A stretch of DNA of 64,000 nt. It comes from Cryobacterium sp. GrIS_2_6 (lineage in GTDB: Bacteria > Actinomycetota > Actinomycetes > Actinomycetales > Microbacteriaceae). A program made the position numbers and the translations under genes. Below are positions 49,077-58,338 of this stretch, piece after piece. The stretch lies in contig NZ_JAXCHP010000001.1 in the NCBI RefSeq assembly GCF_035984545.1, positions 620,001 through 684,000 on the forward strand, written 5' to 3'. Position 1 is the stretch's first letter. Each line of letters starts with the position of its first letter. Under the pieces are notes generated by a model that saw nothing but the letters and a program-made list of their open reading frames with translations, did not search any database and was not told the DNA's origin.

Positions 49077-51365
49077 TCAGCCTGATATGTGGCCCAGAGC
49101 GCTTCCGTCCAACGCTCTCGCGGCGAACCAGTCTTCCAGATCGGCCGCAGGCAGAGGGTGGGACATCAGGAACCCTTGAGCGACATCGCAGCCGTAGCCG
49201 ATGAGTTCCGAGTATGCCGTGGTGTCTTCCACGCCCTCGGCGACCATGCGCAGGCCGAGGCTGTGGGCCATGTCGATGGTCGAGACGACGAGGGCTGTTG
49301 CGCGAGGGTCGTCCTTCATCGGGATGATGAAGGACTTGTCGAGTTTGAGCTCGTCGATCGGCAGGTCACGCAGGTACGCCAGGGAGCTGTACCCGGTCCC
49401 GAAGTCATCGATGGAGATTCGAATTCCCGTCGCCTGCAACCGGGTGAGGATGCTGCGCGCGCGTTCCCGGTCTGAAAGGAGGAAATCTTCGGTGATCTCC
49501 AGGACCAGTACGGCGGGGGACAGGCCACGCGACGACAGCATCGCGCTGATCCGTTCGGGCAGCACGGTGTCGATCAGGGAACTCGGGGACATGTTGACCG
49601 CCATCGTCAGTGTTCGTCCCTGGCCCGACCACGTTGCGGCCTGGTCAAGGGCCTCACGCAGCACGATCTCGGTCATGGCATGCATCAGCCCGGACTCCTC
49701 GACGAGACCGAGGAAATCGTCCGGTTGCAGCAAACCTCTCGTCGGGTGGTTCCAGCGGACCAGGGCCTCGACCCCGCACACGTCCCCGGTTTTGAGGTCG
49801 ATCTTGGGCTGGTAATGCAGCACCAGCTGGTCATCGACGAGCGCGAGACGCAACTCCTCGAGCAGGTGCAACCGATCCTCCCCGTGATTGTCGTCGGTAC
49901 CCCGGTAGATATGGTGGCCGCTGTGGGTCGCCTTCGACGTGTACATCGCCATGTCCGCCTTGCGGAGCAGCATGGTCAGGTCCTCCCCCTGGTCGGGGTA
50001 CCCGGCGATCCCGATACTGGCACTGGCCTGAACCGAGATGCCCGCGAGGATGAACGGCTGGGCCAGGGTCGCGCGCAGCTTCAACGCCACCGCTTCCGCA
50101 CGGACCGAATCCGAACCGTCGAGAAAGATCACGAACTCGTCGCCGCCGACGCGCGCGAAGAGATCCTCGGTGCGCAGCTGACCTGAAATCCGGCCGGCGA
50201 CCTGGAACAGGAGCACATCACCGACATCGTGACCGAGACTGTCGTTGACCTCCTTGAACTTGTCGAGGTCGAGCAGGAGGAGCGCGCTCGTCCGGTGCGG
50301 ATTCGCGGCCAGCCGGGCGGGCACATCGGCGTAGAGGGCGCGGCGGTTGGGCAACCCCGTGAGCTCATCGGTCCGTGCCTGGCGGTGCGCGTCCGCAATG
50401 CGGATGCGCTGGCGAAAGACCAGGGGTAGAGCCGCCAGGGTGAGGGTCAGGGCCGCCAGGACGACGGCGAGCGGAGAGATCTTCAGCTGGGTTCCCAGGA
50501 TCAGGACCAGGAGACCCGCGGCCGTGGCGATCGCGGGAACCGTCTGTTCGGGGATCGCCCAGGTCGACTGGCGAGGTTGCGAGCCGAGGCGGGCCTCCCT
50601 GTCGACCGAAGACGCGATCAGGGCGAGGCTCAGGGGCCAGCCGATGTCGAGGGGGCTGCCGATGACGTAGAGGCCGTTCAGATGCTGGGACACGCTGATG
50701 ATGTCGGCGGCCGTGAAGACAGCGAGACCCAGCACAAGGAGGGTCCAGCCCGGGCCGATGGAGGTGCCGTGGGAGGCTGCAATCCCGACGAAGAAGGCGA
50801 CCAGGAGGACGTCTCCGAGCGGATATGCAAACGCGACGGTCGTGGCGAACGATCCAGGGGCCGCGAGGGCCGCCTTGAGGATCGGATCGAGAAGCACGGC
50901 CAACAGGGCGGCCGCACCGAGAGATCCGACGGCGCTGTCCAGGATGATCGGAGACGCGAGACCGCGGATGTTGCGCCTCGCGAGAACGACGAGTGCCGCG
51001 AACATGAGTGGGTAGAAACCGAGGAAGCCGACATCCGCCCAGGACGGATGCGGCAGGGATTCTCCTCCGGTCGTCGCCAGTGCGAAGAACGTGTCCCCAG
51101 CCGCCAGGATCGTCACAGCAGCGGACATCAGGTACAGGTCCTTGCGCCGGGATCGGGCACGGCCGATCGCAATCCAGCACACGACGACGGGAATCCACAA
51201 CGCGAAGAATCCCAGTACGAGCGAACCCACGTCGCCTGCGGTACCGAAGATCGTGGCGACGGCGAAGGCAGCCACGATCAGACCGAGGGTCCAGTTCGGC
51301 CATCGGCCTAATCGGCCCGTCCTTCGAGACGCGCTGACGCGCTCCGTGCTGGTATCGGCTGGCAT
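49077..51365 (-). CDS. Membrane GGDEF-EAL cyclic-di-GMP protein
   Basis: A 762-residue protein: about nine or ten N-terminal membrane helices (residues 20-310), then a GGDEF domain with an intact ARVGGDEFVIFL motif, and an EAL domain with VCGVEALVRWNHP, DDFGTGYSSLAYL and LKLDKSFI. Both active sites look complete, so it may make and break c-di-GMP, switched by the membrane sensor. c-di-GMP commonly controls exopolysaccharide synthases, and a processive GT2 lies 32 kb away in this window. It has no PilZ partner here. ATG preceded by GAGGGAGATCT. It is divergent from the PBP gene. Confidence 0.93.
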   Translation of the reverse strand: MPADTSTERVSASRRTGRLGRWPNWTLGLIVAAFAVATIFGTAGDVGSLVLGFFALWIPVVVCWIAIGRARSRRKDLYLMSAAVTILAAGDTFFALATTGGESLPHPSWADVGFLGFYPLMFAALVVLARRNIRGLASPIILDSAVGSLGAAALLAVLLDPILKAALAAPGSFATTVAFAYPLGDVLLVAFFVGIAASHGTSIGPGWTLLVLGLAVFTAADIISVSQHLNGLYVIGSPLDIGWPLSLALIASSVDREARLGSQPRQSTWAIPEQTVPAIATAAGLLVLILGTQLKISPLAVVLAALTLTLAALPLVFRQRIRIADAHRQARTDELTGLPNRRALYADVPARLAANPHRTSALLLLDLDKFKEVNDSLGHDVGDVLLFQVAGRISGQLRTEDLFARVGGDEFVIFLDGSDSVRAEAVALKLRATLAQPFILAGISVQASASIGIAGYPDQGEDLTMLLRKADMAMYTSKATHSGHHIYRGTDDNHGEDRLHLLEELRLALVDDQLVLHYQPKIDLKTGDVCGVEALVRWNHPTRGLLQPDDFLGLVEESGLMHAMTEIVLREALDQAATWSGQGRTLTMAVNMSPSSLIDTVLPERISAMLSSRGLSPAVLVLEITEDFLLSDRERARSILTRLQATGIRISIDDFGTGYSSLAYLRDLPIDELKLDKSFIIPMKDDPRATALVVSTIDMAHSLGLRMVAEGVEDTTAYSELIGYGCDVAQGFLMSHPLPAADLEDWFAARALDGSALGHISG

Positions 51366-51460
51366 AGATCTCCCTCTCGATAAACCTAGCTGCGTCGGCC
51401 GCCTTCGAAATGAACGCCGGCGTGCGGCATCTTCGGGATAGATTGGTCACGGGGGAGCCA

Positions 51461-51483
51461 ATGCGGCAGTGAATTTGCCGCAT
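51461..51483 (+). promoter_or_regulatory. Hairpin covering the PBP start codon
   Basis: ATGCGGCA (51461-51468) and TGCCGCAT (51476-51483) are perfect 8-bp arms with a 7-base loop. The right arm includes the first two bases of the ATG at 51482. Either the hairpin limits initiation or it is a DNA operator in the divergent spacer. Confidence 0.45.
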
Positions 51484-54067
51484 GGCCGGGTATAAAATGG
51501 GTGGATACGTGTACGGAAAACCAAATACCAGGCGGAATTTCGAAGCGGTCGGCGGATTGCTGGGTTTTGTCGGGATGAGTGTCGTTGCCGGTATTCTCGT
51601 CGCGGCCTCGGTCACTCCCGCCCTGGGTCTCTCCGGCCTTGCTGCCACAAACGCGATCATTGTTTTCGAGAACCTGCCCGATTACCTGAAGATCGACCAG
51701 CTCTCGCAGAAGAGCAATATCTACGCGACCACGAGCACCGGTGCCCCCTATCTCCTGGCCTCGTTCTACGACCAGAACCGCGTCGAGGTCGCCTCGGACG
51801 CGATCAACCAATTCGTCAAGGACGCCGCGACCTCCGGTGAAGACCCCCGGTTCTACGACCACGGCGGCATCGACCTGCAGGGCACAGTGACCGGGATCGT
51901 CACGACTGTCGCCACCGGTGATGTACGCGGTGGGTCGTCGATCACCCAGCAGTACGTCAAGAACGTCCTGGTGCAGAAGTGCGAAGTGCTCACGGATGCG
52001 CAGAAGAAGTCAGACTGTTATGACGCCGCGATCGCCAAGTCTCCCGACCGCAAGCTCAAGGAGATGCGCCTCGCGATCGGCGTGGAGAAGAAGTACGCGA
52101 AGGACGACATCCTCCGCCAGTACCTGAACATCACCGGCTTCGGCGGCACCGTCTACGGCATCGAGTCCGCCGCGGAGTACTACTACGGCGCGACCGCCGC
52201 GACGCTGACCCTGCCGCAGGCGGCGAGCCTCGTCGCGATCGTGAACAACCCGGTCAAGTTCCAGCTCGACCAGCCCGACAGCGCGACCAACGGCGCCGCG
52301 AACGGGTACGCCGCGAACAAGGACCGCCGCGACTACATCCTCGGCCAGATGCTCAAGTACGGCAAGATCAACCAGGCCGACCACGATGCCGCGGTCGCCT
52401 CGGCCATCGAGCCCAGCATCCACGTGCCATCGACCGGCTGCCAGACCGCCGGCGGCAGTGCCTTCTTCTGCGACCTTGTCGTGAACACCCTGCAGAACGA
52501 CCCGACCTTCGGTGGCGACGACACCATACGGATGGCCAACTTCCGTCGCGGCGGGTTCAACGTGTACACGACCCTCGACCTGGACATGCAGCAGGCCGCC
52601 GAGGCCACGATGAAGGCCAACGTTCCCGACACCTACCCCGGCTGGGACGTCGGTGGCGTGATCGTCAGCGTCGGTGTCGGCACCGGAAAGGTGCTCGCCA
52701 TGGCGCAGAACAAGGACTACAGCCAGGACCCGGCCGTCCAGGCCACCGGAGCGAACTACACCGGCATCAACTACAACACCAACGTCGACCAGGGCGGTTC
52801 GCACGGGTTCCAACCCGGCTCGATGTACAAGGTGTTCACCCTCGCCGAGTGGTTGACCGAGGGCCATTCCCTCAATGAGCGGGTCGACTCCCGTATCAAG
52901 TCGAACTGGGGCACTTTCCGGGACAGCTGCGCCACCGGCGGAACCGTGAGCTTCCCCGGCTACAACCCGAAGAACGACTCGTCGTCCGAGTCCGGCGCCA
53001 ACTACAGCGCCCTGCAGTCCACGATCGGGTCGATCAACACGGGCTTCATCGGCATGGCCAAGAAACTCGACCTGTGCGGCATCCGTAAGACGGCCGAGGC
53101 CTTCGACGTGACCCGCGCCGACGGCGGCCCGCTCGAGCAGGGTGCCTCGGCGGTGCTCGGCACCAACGAGGTCGCGCCCCTGAGCATGGCGGTCGCCTTC
53201 GCGGGCATCGCCAACCAGGGCACTACCTGCAGCCCGATCGTGATCGACCACATCACCGGCTCTGACGGAACCGCACTTCCCGTGCCGCAGTCGGCGTGCC
53301 ACCAGTCGGTCGACCCGACCGTCGCCGCCGGAATGACCTATGCAATGCAGCAAGTCATGGCGAGCGGAACGGGATCTGCCTCGTTCAAGGCGACCAGTCC
53401 GAAGTCGCCGATGATCGGTAAGACCGGAACCACCGACGGCAACAAGGACACCTGGATGAGCGGCGCGACGACCAAGGTCGCGACCGTCGCCGGCGTGATG
53501 AGCGTCACGGGCGACAGGGATCAGCGCACCACCTCCTTCAACGGCCAGCAGGCCGCGACGGCACGGCATCGGATGTGGCCGGACGTGATGAGCGTCGCGA
53601 ATGCGAAGTTTCCCGGCGTGGCCTTTCCCGCGGCCTCCGGCGCGGCCATCAACGCCGCCCAGGTGCCCATTCCTGACCTTCGCGGCAAGAGCCTCAGCCA
53701 GGCGCGGTCGACCCTGGAATCCGCAGGCTTCCTCTACGTGAATGGCGGAACCATCGACTCCGAGCTACCTGCCGGCGTTGTCGCGAACACCGAGCCCGGT
53801 GGGGGAACAAGCGCGGCCCGCGGCGCTGCCGTGACGGTGCGTACGAGCAACGCTGCGCTCGTCGTCGTGCCGGACGTCTCGGGGAAACGTGAAGCGGAAG
53901 CCCGCGCTGCCCTGTCGAACTTCACCGTGGTGAAGAACGAGACTGACGTGAAGGACCCTGCTCTCGTTGGCACGGTCGTCAAGACGTCGCCACCGCCCGG
54001 CAGCGGTGCCAGACCAGGGGATGCCGTCAGGATCCTGGTCGGCCGGCTGGCCGCCGCGGGAGGCTGA
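51482..54067 (+). CDS. Class A penicillin-binding protein with two PASTA domains
   Basis: An 861-residue bifunctional peptidoglycan synthase: short cytoplasmic start, one membrane helix (VGMSVVAGILVAASVTPALG), a GT51 glycosyltransferase (GEDPRFYDHGGIDLQG with the catalytic Glu, RGGSSITQQYVKN), a transpeptidase with SMYK (active Ser), SIN and KTGTT motifs, then two C-terminal PASTA repeats (VPIPDLRGKSLSQARSTLE and VVVPDVSGKREAEAR). This is the PonA layout of actinobacteria. Start codons at 51482 or 51497 are both possible; the first is inside a hairpin and neither has a strong ribosome site. PASTA repeats may bind muropeptides or lipid II. Confidence 0.95.
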   Translation: MAGYKMGGYVYGKPNTRRNFEAVGGLLGFVGMSVVAGILVAASVTPALGLSGLAATNAIIVFENLPDYLKIDQLSQKSNIYATTSTGAPYLLASFYDQNRVEVASDAINQFVKDAATSGEDPRFYDHGGIDLQGTVTGIVTTVATGDVRGGSSITQQYVKNVLVQKCEVLTDAQKKSDCYDAAIAKSPDRKLKEMRLAIGVEKKYAKDDILRQYLNITGFGGTVYGIESAAEYYYGATAATLTLPQAASLVAIVNNPVKFQLDQPDSATNGAANGYAANKDRRDYILGQMLKYGKINQADHDAAVASAIEPSIHVPSTGCQTAGGSAFFCDLVVNTLQNDPTFGGDDTIRMANFRRGGFNVYTTLDLDMQQAAEATMKANVPDTYPGWDVGGVIVSVGVGTGKVLAMAQNKDYSQDPAVQATGANYTGINYNTNVDQGGSHGFQPGSMYKVFTLAEWLTEGHSLNERVDSRIKSNWGTFRDSCATGGTVSFPGYNPKNDSSSESGANYSALQSTIGSINTGFIGMAKKLDLCGIRKTAEAFDVTRADGGPLEQGASAVLGTNEVAPLSMAVAFAGIANQGTTCSPIVIDHITGSDGTALPVPQSACHQSVDPTVAAGMTYAMQQVMASGTGSASFKATSPKSPMIGKTGTTDGNKDTWMSGATTKVATVAGVMSVTGDRDQRTTSFNGQQAATARHRMWPDVMSVANAKFPGVAFPAASGAAINAAQVPIPDLRGKSLSQARSTLESAGFLYVNGGTIDSELPAGVVANTEPGGGTSAARGAAVTVRTSNAALVVVPDVSGKREAEARAALSNFTVVKNETDVKDPALVGTVVKTSPPPGSGARPGDAVRILVGRLAAAGG

Positions 54068-54108
54068 GCCGGTGCAGTGCCCGCGCTCACTTCGGCGCGA
54101 GGAGAAGA

Positions 54109-55386
54109 TCAGCTGCTGGGTCCTCGAGGCGCCCGGCCGGACAGGACCCCGGCGAACAGCAGGGCGAGCACACCGGCCACAGGCACGACGAGCAGGCCGA
54201 GCCGGAGCGAGGACGCGTCGGCGATCGCGCCGACCACCGGCGGCGATACGAGGAAACCCACCCTGAGCAGCCAGGCGAGGATCGTCAGCCCGGAGCCCGG
54301 GCGGAAGCCCGGCAGCTCGTCCGCCGCATGCATGGCCGCCGGGATCAGGGTCGCGACCCCGAGCCCGGCGAGGCCGAATCCGGCCACGGTGCCGAGGACC
54401 GACGGGAGCACGAGGGCGCTTCCCATGCCGACACAGACGATCACGCCGCCCGTTCTCGCGACCGCGCGCTGGCCGAACCGGTCGACGAGCCGATCGCCGA
54501 GCATCCGCCCGATGAACTGCATGCCCTGGAGGGCGATGAAGCCGAGGCCGGCGACGAAGGCTGATGCGCCGAGGTCGACGGAGAGGTAAATGGCCGACCA
54601 CGAGCTGCCGGCGTCCTCGACGAGGGCCCCTGACGCCGCGATGAGGACGAGGGCGAGGAGCACCGCGCATTTCGCCAGCACGCCCACCGCTCGTCCGGCG
54701 CGGGTCTGCTCTCCGGCCGGAACAACGGCGGCCCGTACCTCGTCCGGTTCGGGGCCGGGCAGGAGCATGCGGTACGACAGCACGGCCAGGAGGCTGAACA
54801 GCACGGCAGAGAGGGCGAGGTGGATGGCCAGGGGAATGCCGAGCCCCGCGGCGAGAGAACCGATCGCGCCGCCGGATACCGCACCGATGCTCCAGACAGC
54901 GTGGAACGAGTTGAGGATGGAGCGTTTGTACAGTCGCTGCACCCGCAACGCGTGTGAGTTCTGGGCGACGTCGGTGATCGAGTCCATCGCGCCGGCCAGG
55001 AACAGCCCGGCCGCGAGCGGAAGCCAGGCGGGGGCCACCCCGGCGAGCAGGATGCCGACCGCGGTGAACACCGTTGCGACGATCGCTACCCGGGAGGAGC
55101 GGAACCGGCGCACGAGCATCCCGGCCGTCAACCCGGCGATGAGCGCGCCGAGCGGGTATGCGGCGACCGCGAAGCCGAATTCCGAGTTCGTGAGGCCGAG
55201 GCCGGCCTTGATCTCGGGATAGCGCGGCAACAGGTTCGCAAAGATCGCGCCGTTGGTGAAGAAGAGCACGCCGACCGCAATGCGGGCACGGCGGGCCGCT
55301 ACCGGCGGCCGCGAGACCGAGGCAGGGGAGAAGTCCCCCGGACCTGAGATCTCTGCCGTGGTCTCATCCGTGCTCTCAACGTTCAC
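54109..55386 (-). CDS. MFS transporter (12 TM)
   Basis: A 425-residue major facilitator with twelve hydrophobic segments. LPRYPEIKAGLGLTNSEFG after TM1 and GMLVRRFRSSRVA at the motif A position resemble YbjJ/FsR-like actinobacterial carriers of unknown substrate. AQNSHALRVQRLYKRSILNS before TM5 is also typical of that group. It converges on the PBP gene with 41 bases between stops and lies just upstream of a decayed membrane gene on the same strand. Confidence 0.88.
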   Translation of the reverse strand: MNVESTDETTAEISGPGDFSPASVSRPPVAARRARIAVGVLFFTNGAIFANLLPRYPEIKAGLGLTNSEFGFAVAAYPLGALIAGLTAGMLVRRFRSSRVAIVATVFTAVGILLAGVAPAWLPLAAGLFLAGAMDSITDVAQNSHALRVQRLYKRSILNSFHAVWSIGAVSGGAIGSLAAGLGIPLAIHLALSAVLFSLLAVLSYRMLLPGPEPDEVRAAVVPAGEQTRAGRAVGVLAKCAVLLALVLIAASGALVEDAGSSWSAIYLSVDLGASAFVAGLGFIALQGMQFIGRMLGDRLVDRFGQRAVARTGGVIVCVGMGSALVLPSVLGTVAGFGLAGLGVATLIPAAMHAADELPGFRPGSGLTILAWLLRVGFLVSPPVVGAIADASSLRLGLLVVPVAGVLALLFAGVLSGRAPRGPSS

Positions 55387-55395
55387 GGTCGAAGG

Positions 55396-56033
55396 CTACA
55401 GGCTTGCGGCAACGCCATCCGTCAGGAGGACCAGACTCGCCAACGGCAGCACGAACCCCAGGATGTCGAGGATCTGGCAGGCGACCCGTGCCTGGACAAG
55501 AGCGTCGGACTGGGTGACCTGGATGGTGCGGTTGATCTCCGGGATCCGTTCGGCGAGAGCGAAGCCCTGGCCGACAAGAATGACTGACCCGCAGAGTCTG
55601 CTCCCAGATATTCGCGAAGGCGCCTGAAGCGATCAGCCGCTGTGTCGCCGTGCGGACCAGGGACCGCGCGCCCCCGATGGCCGGCTGCTTGAGCAGGCCA
55701 AGGGCTGCATGGGGCCTCGGCGGTAGATTGAGCTGGGCGATCCCGTCGAACAGGTCCGTGGCGATGGCCTCGAAGTCGACCTGGTCGTCGATCACTGTCG
55801 TGATCTGGTCAACGAGGAACGCCTGGAATGCCGGGGTCGTCCACAAGAGGTGACAGAGTGGTCACGAATCGGCCGGTGTCGGTGACCTCGGTCTTGGTCC
55901 ACGCGACGACGACGGCGACGGGGGCGAGTATGACGCCGACGGCGATCAGGAGCGCGGCGCAGAATGCGCGCAGGCGGAGCGCTGCCCTGCTGGGTACCTC
56001 TCGAGAGTGCGCGCCACTCTCCGGCGCAGGCAC
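55396..56033 (-). pseudogene. Decayed membrane protein gene
   Basis: Three pieces of one protein follow in order. The first is a membrane helix and VAWTKTEVTDTGRFVTTLSPL. After a 1-base insertion near 55829, the second continues as AFQAFLVDQITTVIDDQ and LNLPPRPHAALGLLKQPAIG to IWEQTLRVSH. After an internal deletion near 55585, the third is LAERIPEINRTIQVTQSDAL to the final membrane helix and TAG at 55396. The W-T-x-T-x-V-T-D-T-x-R-x-V start and ERIPEI-N region resemble a family of large-loop membrane proteins common in actinobacteria, of unknown function, usually over 380 residues. This copy cannot give an intact protein. Confidence 0.8.
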
Positions 56034-56085
56034 ATTATGGCGCTGCCTGTCGGATTCGGTACGGAAGTCCGCTAGACTGGCCCCC

Positions 56086-56202
56086 GTGAAGGGGAGTATC
56101 CCTCAAAGCCCACTGGGCTTAATGATCTGATCGTCAACACGGACCGCGGTGCAGGGGTTCCGGTCGGATCAGCGACGTGCCTTTTGTCGCGGGAGAGACT
56201 TT
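56086..56202 (+). promoter_or_regulatory. yybP-ykoY-type manganese riboswitch
   Basis: The terC leader has the two conserved loops of this class: GAAGGGGAGTATC at 56089-56100 and GCGGGAGAGACTTTC at 56189-56203, with several stems between (for instance AAGCCCACTGGGCTT at 56106-56120). yybP-ykoY RNAs bind Mn2+ and commonly precede terC/mntP genes. It lies 43 bases before the terC start. A TAGACT at 56073-56078 may be the -10. Boundaries are approximate. Confidence 0.75.
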
Positions 56203-56244
56203 CAGGTTGTCTGCCTGCCCTCCCTCTCCTCGAAAGGCCCCTCC

Positions 56245-57270
56245 GTGGATCTCGCCCTTCCCCTCTGGTTCGAAATCGGCTCCCTGGTCATCCTGACCCT
56301 CGTCCTGGTCGGCGACCTGCTGATCGTATACAAGCGCCCGCACGTGCCCTCGATGCGTGAGGCCAGCCTGTGGGTCGTCTTCTACATCGTGCTCGCTCTG
56401 CTGTTCGCGCTCGCGATGCTGCTCCTGGCCGATGCCGAACATGCCGGTCAGTTCCTCGCGGGCTGGCTCACCGAGTACAGCCTCAGCATCGACAATCTCT
56501 TCGTCTTCGTCATCATCATGGCGAGATTCTCCGTGCCGCGGAAATACCAGCAGGAAGTGCTGATGGTGGGCATCATCATCGCGCTCGTCCTGCGCCTGAT
56601 CTTCATCCTTCTCGGTGCGTCCCTCATCGAGAACTTCAGTTGGATCTTCTACATCTTCGGCGCATTCCTTCTTTATACGGCCGTGCATCAGGCCGTCGCC
56701 AAGGAACCGGACGCCAACGAGGCCGACAACGCGTTCGTGAAGATGATCCGTCGTCGCCTGCGGATCTCCCCGACCTTCGACGGGTCGAAGATCCGCACCA
56801 CCATCAAGGGACGCCGGGTCTTCACCCCGATGCTGATCGTCTTCATCGCAATCGGCACGACGGACCTCGTGTTCGCCCTCGACTCGATCCCCGCCATCTT
56901 CGGGATCACGACGAGCCCGTTCATCGTGTTCACGGCCAACGTCTTCGCCCTGATGGGACTCCGGCAGCTCTACTTCCTGCTCGGCGGGCTTCTCGAACGA
57001 CTCGTGTACCTCAAGTACGGCATCGCATTCATCCTGTTCTTCATCGGCGTGAAGCTCGTCTCGCACGCGCTCCACACCAACGAGGTCCCGTTCATCAACG
57101 GCGGCCACGGTGTGGGCTGGGCGCCGGAGATCGACACCTGGACCTCGCTCGGCGTGATCGTGGCCTCGATGGCCGTCGCCACGGTCGCGAGCCTGATCCA
57201 GGCGAACCGTGACGCCCGCGCCCGCGGCCACAGTCTCGGCGAGGAACTGTCGCTCACCACGAAGGAATAG
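56245..57270 (+). CDS. TerC family manganese/metal exporter
   Basis: A 341-residue polytopic protein with eight or nine membrane helices. The TerC signature appears as TEYSLSIDNLFVFVIIMARF and, in the second half, GTTDLVFALDSIPAIFGIT; each contains the acidic D-N/D-S pair in the membrane. TerC proteins such as Alx and MeeF export Mn2+, in part to load secreted enzymes. GTG 56245 is used because GAAAGG lies upstream; earlier codons run into the riboswitch. Control by Mn through that RNA fits the function well. Confidence 0.92.
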   Translation: MDLALPLWFEIGSLVILTLVLVGDLLIVYKRPHVPSMREASLWVVFYIVLALLFALAMLLLADAEHAGQFLAGWLTEYSLSIDNLFVFVIIMARFSVPRKYQQEVLMVGIIIALVLRLIFILLGASLIENFSWIFYIFGAFLLYTAVHQAVAKEPDANEADNAFVKMIRRRLRISPTFDGSKIRTTIKGRRVFTPMLIVFIAIGTTDLVFALDSIPAIFGITTSPFIVFTANVFALMGLRQLYFLLGGLLERLVYLKYGIAFILFFIGVKLVSHALHTNEVPFINGGHGVGWAPEIDTWTSLGVIVASMAVATVASLIQANRDARARGHSLGEELSLTTKE

Positions 57271-57396
57271 TGCGGGCACGACGTGTCCGGGCTGCGCGAA
57301 AAGTCCCCCCGAATTGGTACCGTGGGTCTCTGACGCCTCGCCGAGGCGCGATCGGGTCGGCTCGGAACACGCGCCGCAGCACGAGGGAGTACCGGC

Positions 57397-58185
57397 TTGG
57401 TCCAGAGCGCAGACACGATGACCCTCCCAACGGTGACGGTCTCGTTCACCGTCGGCGCGCGCAGCGAGGTCGGCCAGATCCGGCAGCTCAACGAGGACAG
57501 CTTCATGGCCCACTCTCCGGTGTTTCTCGTGGCCGACGGGATGGGCGGGCATGCCCACGGCGACGAGGCGAGCCAGACCGTCCTGAGGGTCTTCGAAGAA
57601 CACATCGAGGCGGGCCGTCCCTCAACCCCCGAGCGCATCCTCGACGCGATCCACTCGTCCAACGACGCGGTGCGCGACCTGAGCGGCGCAGAGGACTTCG
57701 GAACCGCGGTGAGCGGCACGACGCTGGCCGGGGTTGCCTTCGTCGATGCCGGTGCGGACATCGGCCTGCACTGGATGGCCTTCAACGTGGGCGACTCCCG
57801 CATCTACACGTGGGACGGGGTGCGCCTCGCCCAGCTGTCTGTCGACCACTCGGCGGTGCAGGAACTCGTCGACGCGGGACTGATCACGCCTCGGTCCGCC
57901 GAACTGCACCCCGACCGGAACATCATCACGAGGGCGATCGGAACCGATGAATTCGTCGACGCTGATGTGTGGCTCGTGCCGGCATCCGGTCACCGTGCGT
58001 TCCTGATCTGTTCCGACGGCCTCACCAAGGAGCTCGAGCCGGACGACATCTCGAGGCTCCTTGCCGAGCAGCAGGCCAACGGCCAGCAGGCCGTCGTGGA
58101 CGCCCTCGTCGACGAGGCGCTCGCGCGCGGCGGGCACGACAATGTCACGGTCGTCTTCGTCGAATCGGTCGTGTCACCGTCGTGA
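57397..58185 (+). CDS. PP2C-type Ser/Thr protein phosphatase
   Basis: A 262-residue PPM-family phosphatase. Metal and phosphate motifs are in order: RSEVGQIRQLNEDSF (Arg, Asp), VADGMGGHAHGDEAS, VGDSRIYTW, ICSDGLTKEL and GGHDNVTVVFV. It has no membrane segment, so it acts in the cytoplasm on Ser/Thr-phosphorylated proteins, probably opposing Pkn-type kinases that monitor the wall. Start TTG 57397 has GGGAG 8 bases upstream; an ATG seven codons later is the alternative. It is between terC and leuC on the same strand. Confidence 0.93.
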   Translation: MVQSADTMTLPTVTVSFTVGARSEVGQIRQLNEDSFMAHSPVFLVADGMGGHAHGDEASQTVLRVFEEHIEAGRPSTPERILDAIHSSNDAVRDLSGAEDFGTAVSGTTLAGVAFVDAGADIGLHWMAFNVGDSRIYTWDGVRLAQLSVDHSAVQELVDAGLITPRSAELHPDRNIITRAIGTDEFVDADVWLVPASGHRAFLICSDGLTKELEPDDISRLLAEQQANGQQAVVDALVDEALARGGHDNVTVVFVESVVSPS

Positions 58186-58225
58186 CCTTCGGCGAAGACT
58201 CGGCGCGAAGTGTTAGCCTGTCCGG

Positions 58226-58276
58226 GTGCTGTTCGGTCGACTCCTTCTTATCTGCCGCGACGAGTCCCAATTCTGA
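58226..58276 (+). CDS. Putative leucine leader peptide of leuCD
   Basis: A 16-codon frame, VLFGRLLLICRDESQF, starts with GTG and includes three consecutive Leu codons (CTC CTT CTT at 58241-58249) plus an Ile. TAGCCT at 58214-58219 would be a -10 placing the transcript start at the GTG, so translation could be leaderless, as is common in actinobacteria. Its second half lies in the hairpin at 58255-58293. This is the layout of a transcription or translation attenuator that senses charged tRNA-Leu. Confidence 0.55.
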   Translation: MLFGRLLLICRDESQF

Positions 58277-58293
58277 GGCCTCCCTCGTCGCGG
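58255..58293 (+). promoter_or_regulatory. leuC leader hairpin (attenuator-like)
   Basis: CCGCGACGAG (58255-58264) pairs perfectly with CTCGTCGCGG (58284-58293) around a 19-base loop that contains GAGGCCTC. The left arm overlaps codons just after the Leu run of the leader peptide, so ribosome stalling would change its folding. leuC starts 46 bases later. Confidence 0.6.
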
Positions 58294-58338
58294 AGACTGT
58301 CGTTGGCTGCCATCAAATCTTGAGGAAGACGCACACAC

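Noticed and set aside
52010..53569. Long minus-strand open frame inside the PBP gene
   Set aside because: Val/Gly/His/Arg-rich mirror of the PBP coding strand with no recognisable motif.
56134..57603. Minus-strand open frame opposite terC
   Set aside because: Low-complexity Glu/Asp/His composition and full overlap with terC and its riboswitch.
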